The translations under genes and the position numbers were made by a program. A stretch of DNA of 64,000 bases from contig JAGTJL010000005.1 in assembly GCA_020746875.1 (NCBI GenBank), forward strand, positions 744,001 through 808,000, read 5' to 3'. Below, in pieces: positions 45,442 to 56,998 of this stretch; within the stretch, counting starts at the first letter, position 1, and the number at the start of each line of letters is the position of its first letter. The notes beneath the pieces were generated by a model that worked only from the letters and a program-made list of their open reading frames with translations, was not told where the DNA came from and did not search any database. The stretch is from Rhexocercosporidium sp. MPI-PUGE-AT-0058. Its lineage: Eukaryota > Ascomycota > Leotiomycetes > Helotiales.

Positions 45442-45817
45442 GTCATCATGACATTTATTTTTGCATTTTTCTGCCGCGACGAAGTTTTTCTTCAGCTTGT
45501 GGCTGTCAAGCGTGTAGCTAGTCCTTTCTTTTGTGGGTGTGTGTGTGTCCCCAACGTTAGGAGGACAGTGGTGGCTGGCTCGTCGTGGGGTGCTTTGCGG
45601 TTTCGGTACCGAAAGGGTGGACCTTGAGCCCGGCTTGGTACAGATGCCAATTACACTACCCATGCCACTGATCTGGTCTACGACTTTTGCACATCTTGTC
45701 CATGAAATCATTCTCATCAAACGAAGATCCTGAATCATTTCCTTTTTTCCTTTTTTCCTATTTGGAAAACTTCTAAGAAATCGAGTATATGTAAGTAAGC
45801 AATGTCACGCGAAAAAT
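45442..45817. terminator. Pol III terminator-like T runs and downstream flank of tRNA-Ala
   Basis: TTTTT occurs at 45458-45462 and again at 45466-45470, 17 and 25 nt after the discriminator base, as expected for Pol III termination. The rest up to 45817 contains the 3' flank of the Gly-rich gene and nothing recognised. Confidence 0.6.
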
Positions 45818-46261
45818 CTACCATCGGCCGGATCCTTTAGGTTTTCCTCCACCACCCCCATGATGCCCAACAGGTCCACCAGGTCCGCCGCCAGGTCCGC
45901 CAAATCCTCCTCCTCCTCCCCAATAACCTCCAAAGCCGCCTCCATGTTGTCCACCATATTGACCTTCTTGGCCACCAGGTCCTCCAAATCCTCCGCCCTG
46001 TTGTTGATGATGATGCCCTCCTCCAAATCCTCCATGTTGCTGTGGTTGATGATTGGCACCCATCGCCAATATTCCACCACCTCCGTAGCTCTGTTCTTGT
46101 TGCGATGGTCCTCCCTAACCAACGTCAGCTGCCAAATAGACATATCGAAAAAGAAAAAAGGAACTTACATATCCGCCATGCTGTTGCTGTTGATTGCCAC
46201 CACTCATTTTCTTCTTTATCTGCTCCTCGGCCTTCTGTATGACTTTCTCCATAAAACCCAT
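45818..46261 (-). CDS. Small glycine-rich protein
   Basis: Two exons (46261-46169 and 46114-45818) give 129 aa. The first about 20 residues are a charged helix (MGFMEKVIQKAEEQIKKKMS). The rest is low-complexity Gly/Gln/His: QQQQHGGYGGPSQQ, then GGFGG, GGHHHQQQGG and GGPGG repeats, ending KPKGSGRW. Such composition suggests a disordered or condensate-forming protein; I know no defined function. The 54-bp intron has a GTAAGT donor and a GACGTTGGTTAG end. It diverges from HPM1, with 626 bp between start codons. Length polymorphism is likely because of the repeats. Confidence 0.75.
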
Positions 46262-46887
46262 GTTACGTATCTTTTTACTTTTTTGCCTGAAGTTGCACTG
46301 TACTTGGAATGACCAGATGCTGCATATAAATTTCGAGATGAAGATTGAAGAGTGGAGGATTGATATAATAGGAAATCTCCCTTGGCCGCCATGCCAGCCC
46401 TACCTTATATACTTCATCTCGAGATAGATTCTCCATCATAGTTATGACCACTGCCTCGTAGTACAAGCCACCCCGTGCCTTGCATCCACAACTTGACTTT
46501 TCGACACGCATAGCTTTTGTGGCTTGACATCTCGAAGCCGTGGATGCCGGGCAGAGTTCGCTTTTTGGCGGGGCCCCCTTAAGGTTTTCAAGCATTGAAG
46601 ATTTGACAGACTTCTTGAACATGTGGCTGTGTGAGAGGGGAAACGACAAATATGCCGTGGAGTAAAGCTAAGTATAGAAACAGTTTCACAAGCTTCGAGG
46701 GTTCTGGTCAAAAAGGCTTTACAGGAAAATGAAGTTATCGTGGCTGGGTGATGCCCTGAAAGGCTTCGAGAACTTTGAAAAGTCGGCACTAGATTCCACC
46801 CATCTCGGATAAAGTCTTGGCATATTTTCCACCCAAAAGTCTCGCGCTCACGTGCATTTTCAGATATCATCAAACAACAGTATCAAG
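46262..46887. promoter_or_regulatory. Shared upstream region of Gly-rich protein and HPM1
   Basis: The two genes diverge from this 626-bp stretch, which should contain both promoters. No specific site was identified. Confidence 0.4.
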
Positions 46888-47992
46888 ATGTCAGCATTCA
46901 GCTTCTCCTTCTCAGGAGACGACATAGAGGACACGCCAATCACTAATGCCGAGCCAGAACCGGTACTACGAAATCATGCCGCCGAGACAGGAACATTACA
47001 GCGATCTACCAGCTCAGCCTTCCCCATTACGGGCCAGCCTCTGTTACAGCCACAGACGCATGATTTGCAGACCATGCTGAGAGCTCTACCATCGAAAATT
47101 GTCTATAGTACATTGGTCATCAAGCTTGATGACGGAACGCAGATTTCTATCCCGAGGAGAGAGCTGTGGGATGTGAGGGTCCAGCTTATGGCCGAAGAGG
47201 ACGATGAGGGCTTAGGTAACCTAGGGAAGGATGATGTGAAGACGGGAGTTTATGAGGGTGGGTTTAAGAGTTGGGAGAGCTCGGTCGATGTAGTCAAGGT
47301 GCTGTATGGGAGGAACAGGGATGCTGGCTTCTCTGGGAAGGTTTTAGAGGCACGTATTGGGGATCCTGCTGTATGAGTAGTGCTGACGTGGCTAGCTGGG
47401 CTGTGGAACTGCTCTCCCTTCTCTGGCAGTTTTTCAATGGTTGCTAGAAGACACGAATTCAAGGGGTGCACTGAACCTTGGTCTTGCAGACTACAACCCG
47501 ACTGTTCTTCAGCTCGTTACGCTGCCAAACATCCTCCTATCTTGGGCACAAGTTACCCACAGAGAGTCATGGGAAGCTGAGGGCGAGTTAGAACTTGACG
47601 AAGAAGTCGTCAAAGAGTTCCTAGCTTCCCTGAAATCACACCATGTCGAATTGTCGTTCTTTTCTGGTGCATGGAGTCCGGAATTCGTCGGCTTGGTGAA
47701 ACAGAACATGAGCTCCCATGCATCGCGGCTCACGATCATCGGCGCCGAGACCATCTATTCACCAGCCGCACTGAAGTCTTTTGCAGAGACTCTAATGAGT
47801 CTTCTCGAAAGCATGCCGGATGACGAAAGAACATCTTTGGTTGCAGCAAAAAGGGTTTACTTCGGTGTCGGTGGATCGATGGAGGACTTTTGCGAAATGG
47901 TACGCTTACAAGGTGGTGCTGTCAAGCAGATTAGAGAGGAATCAGATGGAGTACGAAGAGTTGTTGTTGAACTTACGATGGAATCGAAATGA
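46888..47992 (+). CDS. hpm1: Protein-histidine N-methyltransferase (HPM1/METTL18 family)
   Basis: Two exons (46888-47349 and 47396-47992) give 352 aa. The N-terminal part has SFSFSGDDIED and LPSKIVYSTLVIKL. GGFKSWESSVDVVKVL precedes the SAM-binding motif I, LELGCGTALPSL, formed exactly across the intron. Post-I LNLGLADYNPTVLQLVTLPN and the late TIIGAETIYSPAALKSFAETL follow. This is the pattern of yeast Hpm1, which methylates a histidine in ribosomal protein uL3. The intron is 46 bp with a GC donor (GAG|GCACGT) and a normal TAG acceptor. No in-frame GT alternative rebuilds the motif. The protein is probably cytosolic or nuclear. Confidence 0.9.
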
Positions 47993-48793
47993 TTGGGCAT
48001 TGTCACGAGGTTGGGACGCCAAGGATACAAATGGATGCCAGGCTACACACGACTCCGCATCAAGACCCTTTAGACATGGACCTCGACGACCACAACCTCA
48101 GTTCTTATCTCCAAATGATTACCGCTCCTCTATTTTTGGTAGATTCGCAATTGTTCCACTTTCCTGCTTGTGCTCTGAGGCTCTTTCATCTATTCCCCAG
48201 AGACGGATGTGGTGGCGGACATACCCCGCTAACCCCGCTGGCTATCCTCACTCCCCCGCACAAGGCTGATGACCCTCCTTTCCACTACTGCGGACGTGGT
48301 GGAAATCCTCGGCAATGGACTCCTTCATGCATCTTTCATTCGAGAATGCGACTCGGCGGCTATGTTCCGCCATTCCACCGCGCCCGCATGTCATTAGGGA
48401 GAGCAATCTACCAAAGCAAAGAAGGATAGTTACAAAGCTACGAAGCTAGGAGGCTACATGTGCCTTTCTTGATCAGTGACCGAGTGATGCGAGGTAGGAA
48501 GTCCGGGCAAAGGAACCCCTCATTGCCCCTCACCCGTATGTAGCAGCCGGACACCATTTCCTACACTCGGACCTTGGTATGTTGGTAAAAGTATAAATGA
48601 ACTCGATTGCTCCTTCGTTGGCCGATTCCCTTTCTCGCTTTCTCTCCATGATCTATTGAATTGGAAAGCTGACCTACGTTACACTGAAAAGTGCATCATT
48701 TATCTAAATTTCTTACAAGAATTCCTTCTGCTTCGCTGCCACTCTTCCCTCCTTCATTACACATCTTACATACGTTTCGAAAGACCAATCAAC
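47993..48793. other. Intergenic region
   Basis: HPM1 3' flank and promoter of the following esterase. Open frames here (for example 47989-48429) run on from HPM1 in other frames and show no family pattern. Confidence 0.4.
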
Positions 48794-49865
48794 ATGGCAG
48801 AATCATCTACTGAAGGGTATACCCAAGGCTGGCTCGAGGTAGGTACCCATTACTACATTATCTCTCTGGATCTCCAACTGACTCAAATCCAGTACGAGAA
48901 AGTCCTCGGCCAACGTCCCCTCCTGTCCGGAACCCCCCAAGACATCATCAATCAATTCAACGGTCTGGGCGCAAGTCTTGCAGCCCAAGCTCCTCCCCCT
49001 GATACATCAGTCATAACCGAAGACACCGTCGCCGAGGGAGTTCCCGTCCGCATCTATACCCCCCCAGGAGCCACCGGGAAGAAGCTCCCAGTTGGCGTCT
49101 ACTATCACGGAGGTGGATGGCTGCTAGGTAATCTCGACTCTGAAGATGCATGGTGCAGAATCATTTCCAAGAATACACCTTGCATTCTGGTCTCGGTCGA
49201 CTATCGTCTTACTCAGACCGACAAGTGGCCTGCTCAGCTCGACGATAGTGTCACTGCCTTCAAATGGGTATTATTCTCCTCTTACCCCTTCCTTAAATTC
49301 ATAAGCTCACAACAAGCAGGCCCGGAACAACGCCTCCAAATTCGGCGGTGACAGCTCCAAGCTCTTCACAATCGGCGGCTCAGCCGGTGGTGGCCTCGCC
49401 CTCTCCGTCGTCAACGAACTCATCAAAGCCGGCTCAGGCTCCCAGATTCAAGGCATAGTAGCCATGGTTCCGGTCGCAGCCCACCCCGACTCCATCCCCT
49501 CGGCCTACAAATCACAGTATAAAGCCTACACCGAGAACGCCAGCGGTGTACCTATCATCGACGCAGACACCATGAAAACCTTCTTCGAGGCTGCAGGTGT
49601 GCAGCCCAATGATGAGACAGCCTTCACTTCGCTCAGTAAGAACTTGAAGGATTTCCCGCCGACGTATATCGCTACGTGTGGGATGGACCCGTTGAGGGAT
49701 GATGGGAAAGTTATGGAGGAGATGTTGAAGAAGGAGGGGGTACAAACAAAGAGCGATTTTTATGAGGGTGTGCCGCATTATTTCTGGTTGTTCCCTGGTG
49801 TGGAGCGCGGTGAGGAGTTCTTGATTAATGTTTGTAAGGGGGCTAAGTGGGTCACTTCTCAGTGA
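48794..49865 (+). CDS. Alpha/beta-hydrolase fold-3 esterase (HSL family)
   Basis: Three exons (48794-48838, 48893-49267, 49320-49865) give 321 aa. The oxyanion motif is YYHGGGWLLGNLDSED, followed by VSVDYRLTQTDKWPAQLDD. The nucleophile elbow is TIGGSAGGGLALS, the acid lies in TCGMDPLRDDGK and the His in EGVPHYFWLFPG. All four triad and oxyanion elements are in the expected order and spacing. It probably hydrolyses small esters such as lactones or carboxylesters; the physiological substrate is unknown. No signal peptide is seen. The first exon codes only 15 residues. It is a canonical GGSAGG member, unlike the GSSSGAG gene at 24848. Confidence 0.9.
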
Positions 49866-50304
49866 GCTGAGATGCGGTTGGTGAGGTGCTTTTTGGGTGT
49901 CTCTGTAACGGAATGGCAATAATGAAGCTTTACTTTGTTTGTGAATTTTTGAAGCAACCTAACCATCGGTATGAGGACAGCCAAGTAGGGAGCATGCACA
50001 CATTTGATAATTTACCTGAGCAGAGGCTAGAGCGGGCGATATCGTCACTTCGAGATGAGACATTTGGAAAGAACATAGCAATCGGAAATCATCTGTATCC
50101 ATGCGCATGCTCGGGGTTTTTGACTCAGTCTATCTAGCGTATCTTTCGATCCATCAAGAAAGCCCTCTCTCGGCTCACGCAAATCCTGTTGCTCAACCCA
50201 CCGCAAATGTCAATGCAGTAACGCAGCTATGTTACAAGAGATGCAATCCACTCAAGCCTCTTTCACAAAGCAGTAAGTGAAGCAAGCCAGGTAAGGAACC
50301 CAGT
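49866..50304. other. Intergenic region between esterase and secreted-protein cluster
   Basis: Convergent 3' flanks of the esterase and the first secreted-protein gene. No feature recognised. Confidence 0.4.
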
Positions 50305-51287
50305 CTATTGACATGGATCACCTCGAACGATAATCGCATATCCATCAGAGTCGTCCTCTTGTCCACCTACGTAGCCAGCAGATCGATATTGCGGGCAATG
50401 GTTGATGATATCCTCGGCGTAGCTGCCCCTGTTTGGCAAAGAGTTAGTAATTACTGAGACAGGAGTATTTCGGGAATTCAGTAAGACATCTCGCCAGGAA
50501 ACCTTGAGACAGGGGGAGAAGGAAATTATCGGTTCATGAAATACTTACATGTATGAGCATGCTCTCCAGAGTGCAACGTCGGCCTACAAGAAAAGAATTG
50601 GTTAGTCGATACAATTTTGTAGAAAATACTTGGGGAGCATCTCAAAAATGGACCATGTCAACATACATAGTTGCAAACAAACAGTGAAGCACTATCGTAA
50701 CAAGCCAACTTCCTACAAGTGCGAGGGGCGAAACGGCACAGGTCTGGTTGGATACCCTTGAGGAAGTTAATGTCGGCCCAGATGCCATTCTCCGGTGCCA
50801 AGACCCATTGAACCACTGGGTTTGGGAGACAGTATATGTTACCCTGGACGTCGATGTGTCAGTAATAGCTTATACAATGATTATTGGCGGTAGGAGTATG
50901 AGGGATGGGATTGAAATCACCTTTGAACGCTTCTCCACATTACTCTGGGCATGAGCGCTCGCAGCCTTGAGCTCGAGTGCTGAACTGAGGCTGAGGGTGT
51001 CCGGGAACTTGAAAGAGAGGTTTTCGGCGGCGTATTGAGAGTAGACTTGTTGGATGGTGCCGTGGCTGTGGAAGGAGTTGCCATCGATCGTGAGGTTAAA
51101 CCTTTTGTGATTAATTGGGTTAGTATGTGAAGTTAAAATCTAAACAAATGTGTTCGGATGTCACTTACTCCATGGGCTCGAGAGGGAGTGGGAGGCCGTT
51201 GAAAGGACCGCCGAGGTGGGAGGTTGTAGCGGCAAGGGCCGAGATGGTGAGGAGGGCGACCATGAGGAGAGAAGTGATGAACTTCAT
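50305..51287 (-). CDS. Secreted eight-cysteine protein, paralogue 1
   Basis: Five exons (51287-51169, 51101-50921, 50843-50667, 50583-50549, 50428-50305) sum to 636 nt and give 211 aa. A signal peptide starts MKFITSLLMVALLTISALA. A pro-region with GGPFNGLPLPLEPMEFN ends at a Kex2-like site (VEKR|SKGN). The presumed mature part begins GNIYCLPN and has eight cysteines, including RTCRKLACYD, LFVCNY and CSYMGSYAEDIINHC, ending VRGDPCQ. This is the typical design of fungal secreted cysteine-stabilised proteins, often candidate effectors; no biochemical function is known to me. It shares cysteine order and intron positions with the two genes to its right. Exon 4 is only 35 nt. Confidence 0.82.
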
Positions 51288-51722
51288 GGTGGAGAGATTT
51301 CTGCTTTCGCTCTGAATGTCGTTGTTGGCTGAAGACGTGGTTATTTGAAGGATAAACTGTGAAGTTCAAGTCTTGAGAGTGATTGAGAACTTGAGGGAAG
51401 AAGTTGTGGTTGACATAGGAGGAAGGGGAGGAGTTTACTTAACGGGGAATATGGAAGAGTCAGAAGGGAGAAAGAGTCACGAAGTGAATTGTGAAGTCAC
51501 AGCACCTTTTGTTGAAGCTGTGAATCCCATTGCAGAAGCGTCATTGAATCATTTCCCCATTCAGAGACGATATCAGCATGTTGGCAAACAAACGCCTTCC
51601 CATTACGAAGAACCTATCCCAGAAAATCCCCACCGAGAGGCTATTGCAACGCTTGTCCCATCGAGAGAGAATTCCTGCCGAACCACGAATTGAGATCCAT
51701 TTAACAGTCCATTTGAGAGAGT
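51288..51722. other. Intergenic region inside the secreted-protein cluster
   Basis: Promoter of paralogue 1 and 3' flank of paralogue 2. No gene recognised. Confidence 0.4.
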
Positions 51723-52671
51723 TTAGGTCTCGCAGTTTGCTCCTCTCAGCCAAACGTTAAAATTATCAGGAGTGTCTTCCTCATATCCTCCAACGTAACT
51801 CTTTTGAGGGTTGAAGATATCAATGCCTGTCCGACACATCGTGATCATGTCAATGGCGTAGGTGGCAACTGCAGAAGAGTCTCAAATCAGCATACATTCG
51901 GGAAGTTCAAATCATCAATAGATGTCCCTTGTTGAATGAAAAAGTTATGAAAGTGGTATTATCAACTTGTAGGGCGGTGAACGTGAAGTAGAGAATAGCA
52001 AGAATTTGTAAAAGACTTACTGTAATCGCAGTTCGTATCAATGTCATACCAGTTCTGCATGAGAAAACAATGTTAATAAAAGTGCTCCGGTGTGAGATAG
52101 ACGAGGTGTATAGATGATAATACTTACATAGTTGCAAACTACAATCTCAGCAGCATTGAGGCAAGCAGCACGTCTGCACCAACGAGCCTTCCACTAGAAG
52201 TTGTAGTCAGTATTTGGAGTGGAAGAAGCTCTGCAACACTCACATGGCATCTCTGAGGTCCTCCATCCATGAGGTGACGAATAACGGTTTGAACGCTTGG
52301 GAGGTATGCCCATCGCCAGTTCCAATCAAAAGGGATAGTCTCTGGGATGCAGTAGATTCGGCCCTTCAAGTGTGTGTTAGCAAATTTTCCTGTGCAACAA
52401 AAACTTGGTATAGGACGACACTCACCTTTCCACGCTTAGCAAGGGCAGAGTTATTATGCTCGGCCATCGTGGCATTGAACCAGGTTTCCATTTCCTCGAG
52501 GGAGTATTCCTTGGCGGGGTTATTGTACTCTTGGGTTTCCATGAGAAATGGGAGGCCGTCGAAGGGACCTGTGAGACGGTTGAGAGAAGATGAGTTGGCT
52601 GGGGTAGCGATAACCTCAATGGCAAGGGCGAAGGCCATTAGCCAGAGGGTGACAATAGCGATGAGCTTCAT
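51723..52671 (-). CDS. Secreted eight-cysteine protein, paralogue 2
   Basis: Five exons (52671-52426, 52363-52244, 52193-52128, 52054-52021, 51868-51723) total 612 nt and give 203 aa. The signal peptide is MKLIAIVTLWLMAFALAIEVIA. The pro-region contains TGPFDGLPFLME, close to the corresponding stretch of paralogue 1, and ends at a Kex2-like LAKR. The mature part starts GRIYCIPETIPFDWNWRW and holds eight cysteines, with CRRAACLNAAEIVVCNY and a final GANCET. Two N-glycosylation-type sequons (NSS, NAT) lie in the pro-region. An extra intron sits after CH compared with the neighbours, and the 152-bp last intron is the longest in the cluster. Function unknown; a secreted effector-like role is inferred from architecture only. 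Confidence 0.82.
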
Positions 52672-53206
52672 CTTGAATAGCCAAGGGGCGGGTGTTATGA
52701 TAAGGATTTGCTGTTTTGCAGAGGGGTTGAGAACGAGGTTGTGGTTGAAGTTGTTGTGGTTGTTGGCGAAAGTTTTGAGTATTGAGAGAGTTGGGGATAG
52801 TTATACCCTAGAGATGGGCATATTGCCCAAACTAGATATAGAATAGGTTTCACTTTTCCGACACGTCTCGAGTGGGCAAGGCGTAGAATATCCTTACAAA
52901 GTCTCTTGTTCAACGCATAAAGACATAAATGATTAGAGTCTGACCATCCAACCATGAGTCATCCCAAGAGGAATCTCGCTTACCAGCCGATGTCAACAAG
53001 TCTCTAAAATAACCACACATTTAACTTCCAATATACAGGTACTCGTCAAGATTCCACTGCCAATCTCCAGTATCTTCTTTATTTCCAAAACGCAGCGATT
53101 TTTTCTATTCTCATCCTAAAATCTTACAACCAGTGCAAGTTGATTGCAGCAAGCCAAACTTACCGTTCACAGCTAGCAATTCTTGAGACTACCCCAAGAA
53201 AAGGCA
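52672..53206. other. Intergenic region inside the secreted-protein cluster
   Basis: Promoter of paralogue 2 and 3' flank of paralogue 3. A GTTGTGGTTG-type repeat lies around 52738-52762. No gene recognised. Confidence 0.4.
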
Positions 53207-54124
53207 CTACCAACCACAACTCTCCTGCTTCACAATCACATTATAGCCCTCTATCTCGAACTCCTGACCACCAGCTCGAGTGATCTTAGGATTTTCTCGA
53301 TTCACCGAGCAGAGATTGATGATATCCTGAACGAAGGAGCCGAGATACTTGCACTCAGGTCTAACTTCTCGATCGCTCTGTGAAAGGAGGGAAGTCATTA
53401 GTCAGTAAATCAAACAATTTTATGTATATTGAAGGGTACTCACGTCGTTGCAGACGTAGACCGTTGATCCGTAGTAGCATTGCATTCTCTTGCAGCTGTG
53501 GGCTGGGATCTTGCAGACTCCTGGAACGGCTGAAAAGTTGTATATGACGACTTTGAGTGCCCAGACGTAGGCACGCTGCCAGTCCCAGCCTCTGATTGGG
53601 ATACAGAGGGTGTTCCACTTTATTTCGTCAGCTTTGTCCCTTTGATGAAATCTGAGATGTCGAAAGTTGAAAGTCAGTTACTTTTCCGGTGGTTGCTCGT
53701 TCCACGAGAGCTGACTCCACTTCACCTGAAGCTGTATGCTTGATGTTTGAGACAGCAGTGGTATTGGCCAGGTGGTCGTCGTTGGGTGGGATTTGAGGAT
53801 AACCGAGGCCGAGATGGGGGAAGATGTCTTCGAAGCTGCCGGTGACGTTGACTTCTTCACCGTTGATGTTTCCGCTCCACTATCTCAGACATTAGCATTA
53901 ATGTTCAAGGAAGCTATACGACCATTCATATGAAAAGAAAACTCTGATCAATTCTGAGATGTTATATTGGGAACTTGGAACATTCTCACCTCCAATGGAG
54001 AAACGGGCCAAGGAAGCTGGGTTGCCCCAGTAGCGAGTTCGGCATCTTGAGCAAGAGCTGGAAAAGCAATGACCGAGATGGCAACGCAGACTACCATATA
54101 GAGAGCCAATTGAAGGATCTTCAT
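53207..54124 (-). CDS. Secreted eight-cysteine protein, paralogue 3
   Basis: Four exons (54124-53990, 53879-53682, 53617-53444, 53377-53207) total 678 nt and give 225 aa. The signal peptide is MKILQLALYMVVCVAISVIA. The pro-region is longer than in the other two (WSGNINGEEVNVTGSFEDIF and an LANTTAV sequon). The mature part begins near WNTLCIPIRGWDWQRAY and has the same eight-cysteine order, with CKRMQCYYGSTVYVCND and a final KQESCGW. A processing site would be LVER rather than a dibasic pair. The intron after the fifth cysteine is kept, while the following small-exon intron of paralogues 1 and 2 is absent. No function known; effector-like by architecture. Confidence 0.82.
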
Positions 54125-55093
54125 AGTGCAGGTAATTTTTCGATATTTGCTGTTCGGAATTGGAAGAGAATGGTATGATATTGAAGTTCGATTTGGCGAT
54201 TGTGCTGGAATTGTGGTCAGTGTGGACAGGGAGTAGAAGCGTACAGCTATGCCGTGGTGGTCAGGCACTCGTAGTTCAAAGAGGTCAAAGATGGAGAAGT
54301 AGATGACTTTAATACTTGAGTATAAGCTTAGGACTTGAGAGATATTCTTTGGTGTGACGGGTTGCCATTCACTGCAGAGGACGAGAGAGTTGATCTGGTA
54401 ATTGTTCGCGAGGGCCGAATGGATTCTTGTATTCATTGTCCGAAGTAATCAGAGCAGCTTCACTGCTGACCATTCACCAGGTAATCAGTCCTTGCAAATC
54501 GAAAAAGCAAATTTCCATACCCGTTGAATCCGAAGTTTTACCATTCCATACGCTCATAGGAAGAAAGGCAGGTATTTTTCGTCGCGAAGAAGGTGCTTTG
54601 GGCGAATTATGCTGAATATATACTTTAACGAATGATTGAATGATTGAGACTACATTCAAAACCCCGTTGAAGAGTTGACTGACGAAGAAAAGAAATTATA
54701 TGGCTTGTGCCACTCAATGCGCTCACTTTCGCTGAGCACTTGCATCAAAATTTCCGAGTCTACGTTATCTTCACAGATGGATCAGGATCGGCTTCTAGTG
54801 GCGTAGATGCGACACCCGTAAACCCTCTTTTGACGAAATATTTACTCCCTTTGTGTCAAATCTTGACTTCTACCCTTGTAGAAGGAGGTGAGCTAGAGAT
54901 AACCGCTTTTGCTATCCAATCCTAGAACACTTGTTGCATTTGGGTGAATTCAGTCTGTTCAAGACGCAGTAAGCTGATACTGAGCCAAGTGCCTATCATT
55001 CACAATGGATCGTCTCAAAAACAGGACAGAAATACATGAACAGATCAGATTCTCTCCGTTTGCTGCCAGTCAGATGTTGACATGATCTTTCCC
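54125..55093. other. Intergenic region between secreted-protein cluster and NOP12
   Basis: Promoter of paralogue 3 and 3' flank of NOP12. Open frames present here are short and show no resemblance to known proteins. Confidence 0.4.
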
Positions 55094-56998
55094 TCAACTT
55101 GTTTTCTTGCCACCCGCTTTTCTCCAAGAGCTCGCCCGGGTACTACTTCTCGTTTTCGGCTTTCCCTTCCCCTTCTTTGACCCACCCATCTTCAGATCCT
55201 TCGGCCTTCCGTTCTTAGAACTGGCTCTGTAACCTTCAAATACAATACTCTCTGGTGTCTTCGCAATACCTTCGAGTACCTTCCCATCTCCCTTCTTTCC
55301 CATCACTGTACCATTCGCACCACTGGCTGCATCCTTCTTCTTGAACTGCGCTGCTCCTGATTTGCCTAGAAGTTTTCCAGCTCGGCCTTGGAGAGATGAC
55401 ATTTCCGATGTGGTCTTGGGTTGATAGATACGGGGTTTGTTGCCATTGTTATTCCTAGAATTGCGTGGATCTGGTCGGGAAGCGGCAGCTGCATTGGCGG
55501 TTTTGCGAACAGCCTTGGCACGGACCACTCGTAATACGCGGGGTAACATAGGGGGGTATTTCTTCTCGTTAAATAGGAGAGCGGCTTCTACTGAATTTGG
55601 ATCCTGCGATTGTTAGTGACTTGAATTATCACTGGCTTTGGTGAAGGGGGATATTTACTTCGAATTGCACATAAGCGAACCCTTTTCCTACTCTGGTTTT
55701 CTCATCTCGTACGACTCGGACACTTTCCACAGCTCCTGCTTTGCTAAATTGTCGCCATAAGCCTTCCTCGATATCGGATGGGATCTTGGAGCGCTTGCGT
55801 TCATTCTCGCCTCCTTGGTCGAGCATGCTCTCATCATCTACAAACCCAAGATTTCCGACGAAAACACATCTGCGATGATCTGTCTTGGCAGGATGAGCCA
55901 CTCCATCTACGCGAAGATGTCGATCCAAAACCATAGTACCATTCAACTTCTTGACAGCTTCTCTAGCTGCAAACGCTGTTGAGTATACAACATATGCATT
56001 TGTGCTTTTCGTAGTAGCAGCCATGAGCTCTTTCTTGGCAAATGCAGCTTTCTTTGGGAGAGCAGTGCCAGCATAAGCGGTTGATCGGAAACGAATGGAT
56101 TCGACCTTGTGATCCGGCTTGCCTGCTAATGGCTCGGGAAGCGACGAGAGGAAGGATCCCATGTGGGCAAGGAGAGTTTTCTTGGCAGACTTATCGGTGA
56201 TTGCTGAGGTGCAAACGTTGGCCAGGAAGACAGTTCGGGTAGCTTTCTCGAGCTCCAGGGAGTCTTTGCTTGGTGCTAGAGATTCGTGCAGAGGAACGTT
56301 CGCCGGTGTAACTCTTATGATAGGTTTCTTGCCTTCTGAGTCGTTTCCGCTGCCATCTGCTGAGGCTTTGTCCGAGTCCGAATCAAGATCTTCGGCTTCC
56401 TCAGACATGTCCGGATCCTGTGCAGCCATCATTCTTTGGCGCTTCAACCGCCTCTCGGTCTTGCGCTCTGCTTCCTCCTTTTCTTCCTCCTTGGCAAGCT
56501 TCTGCATGTACTTCCCCTCGAGATCTTCTTCCTCGGTTTTCCTCTTGCGCTTCCGCTCAGGCTTTGGGGCAGAGGCTTCGATAATCTTGTCCAATTCGAC
56601 TCCTCCATCCGATTCGTCTTCAGATCCCGAGAGGCTACCCAGGTCCGCATCATCCAAGTCCCCCTCCACGCTGCTCAAATGATCGTCATCTCCTTCAGGT
56701 TCGGCTTCCTCATCCTCGCTGTCTGATTCTTCCTGGACAATTTGTTTCCTTGGTGGGGGAGGCTCTTCATAACGCGATTTCGGAGGCGCCTTGACCGGAC
56801 CAGCCTGTTTTCAATCATTAGTAAAATCTTCCTCCTCCTGATCAATTGCATCGAGTAGGTACTTACACTGGATGCAAACAGCAATGCAAGGGTAGGGTCG
56901 ACGGCCGCCTCGTCCACGACTATGGACTTTTTTGCATGCCCCTTGCTCTTCGACTTCTTCGTGCTTTCCTCTCCATCTTTGCGACTGTGTTTCCCCAT
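55094..56998 (-). CDS. nop12: Nucleolar RNA-binding protein Nop12
   Basis: Three exons (56998-56867, 56804-55659, 55603-55094) give 595 aa. The N-terminus is lysine-rich ([20 protein letters not shown]) with [13 protein letters not shown] long acidic and basic region follows ([33 protein letters not shown]). The first RRM includes [12 protein letters not shown] and [17 protein letters not shown]. The second has RNP2 CVFVGNLGF and RNP1 [10 protein letters not shown], cut by the second intron. The C-terminus is basic with [13 protein letters not shown]. This matches yeast Nop12, which binds pre-25S rRNA and assists 5.8S maturation in the nucleolus. It diverges from the DEP1-like gene across a 474-bp region. 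Confidence 0.92.
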
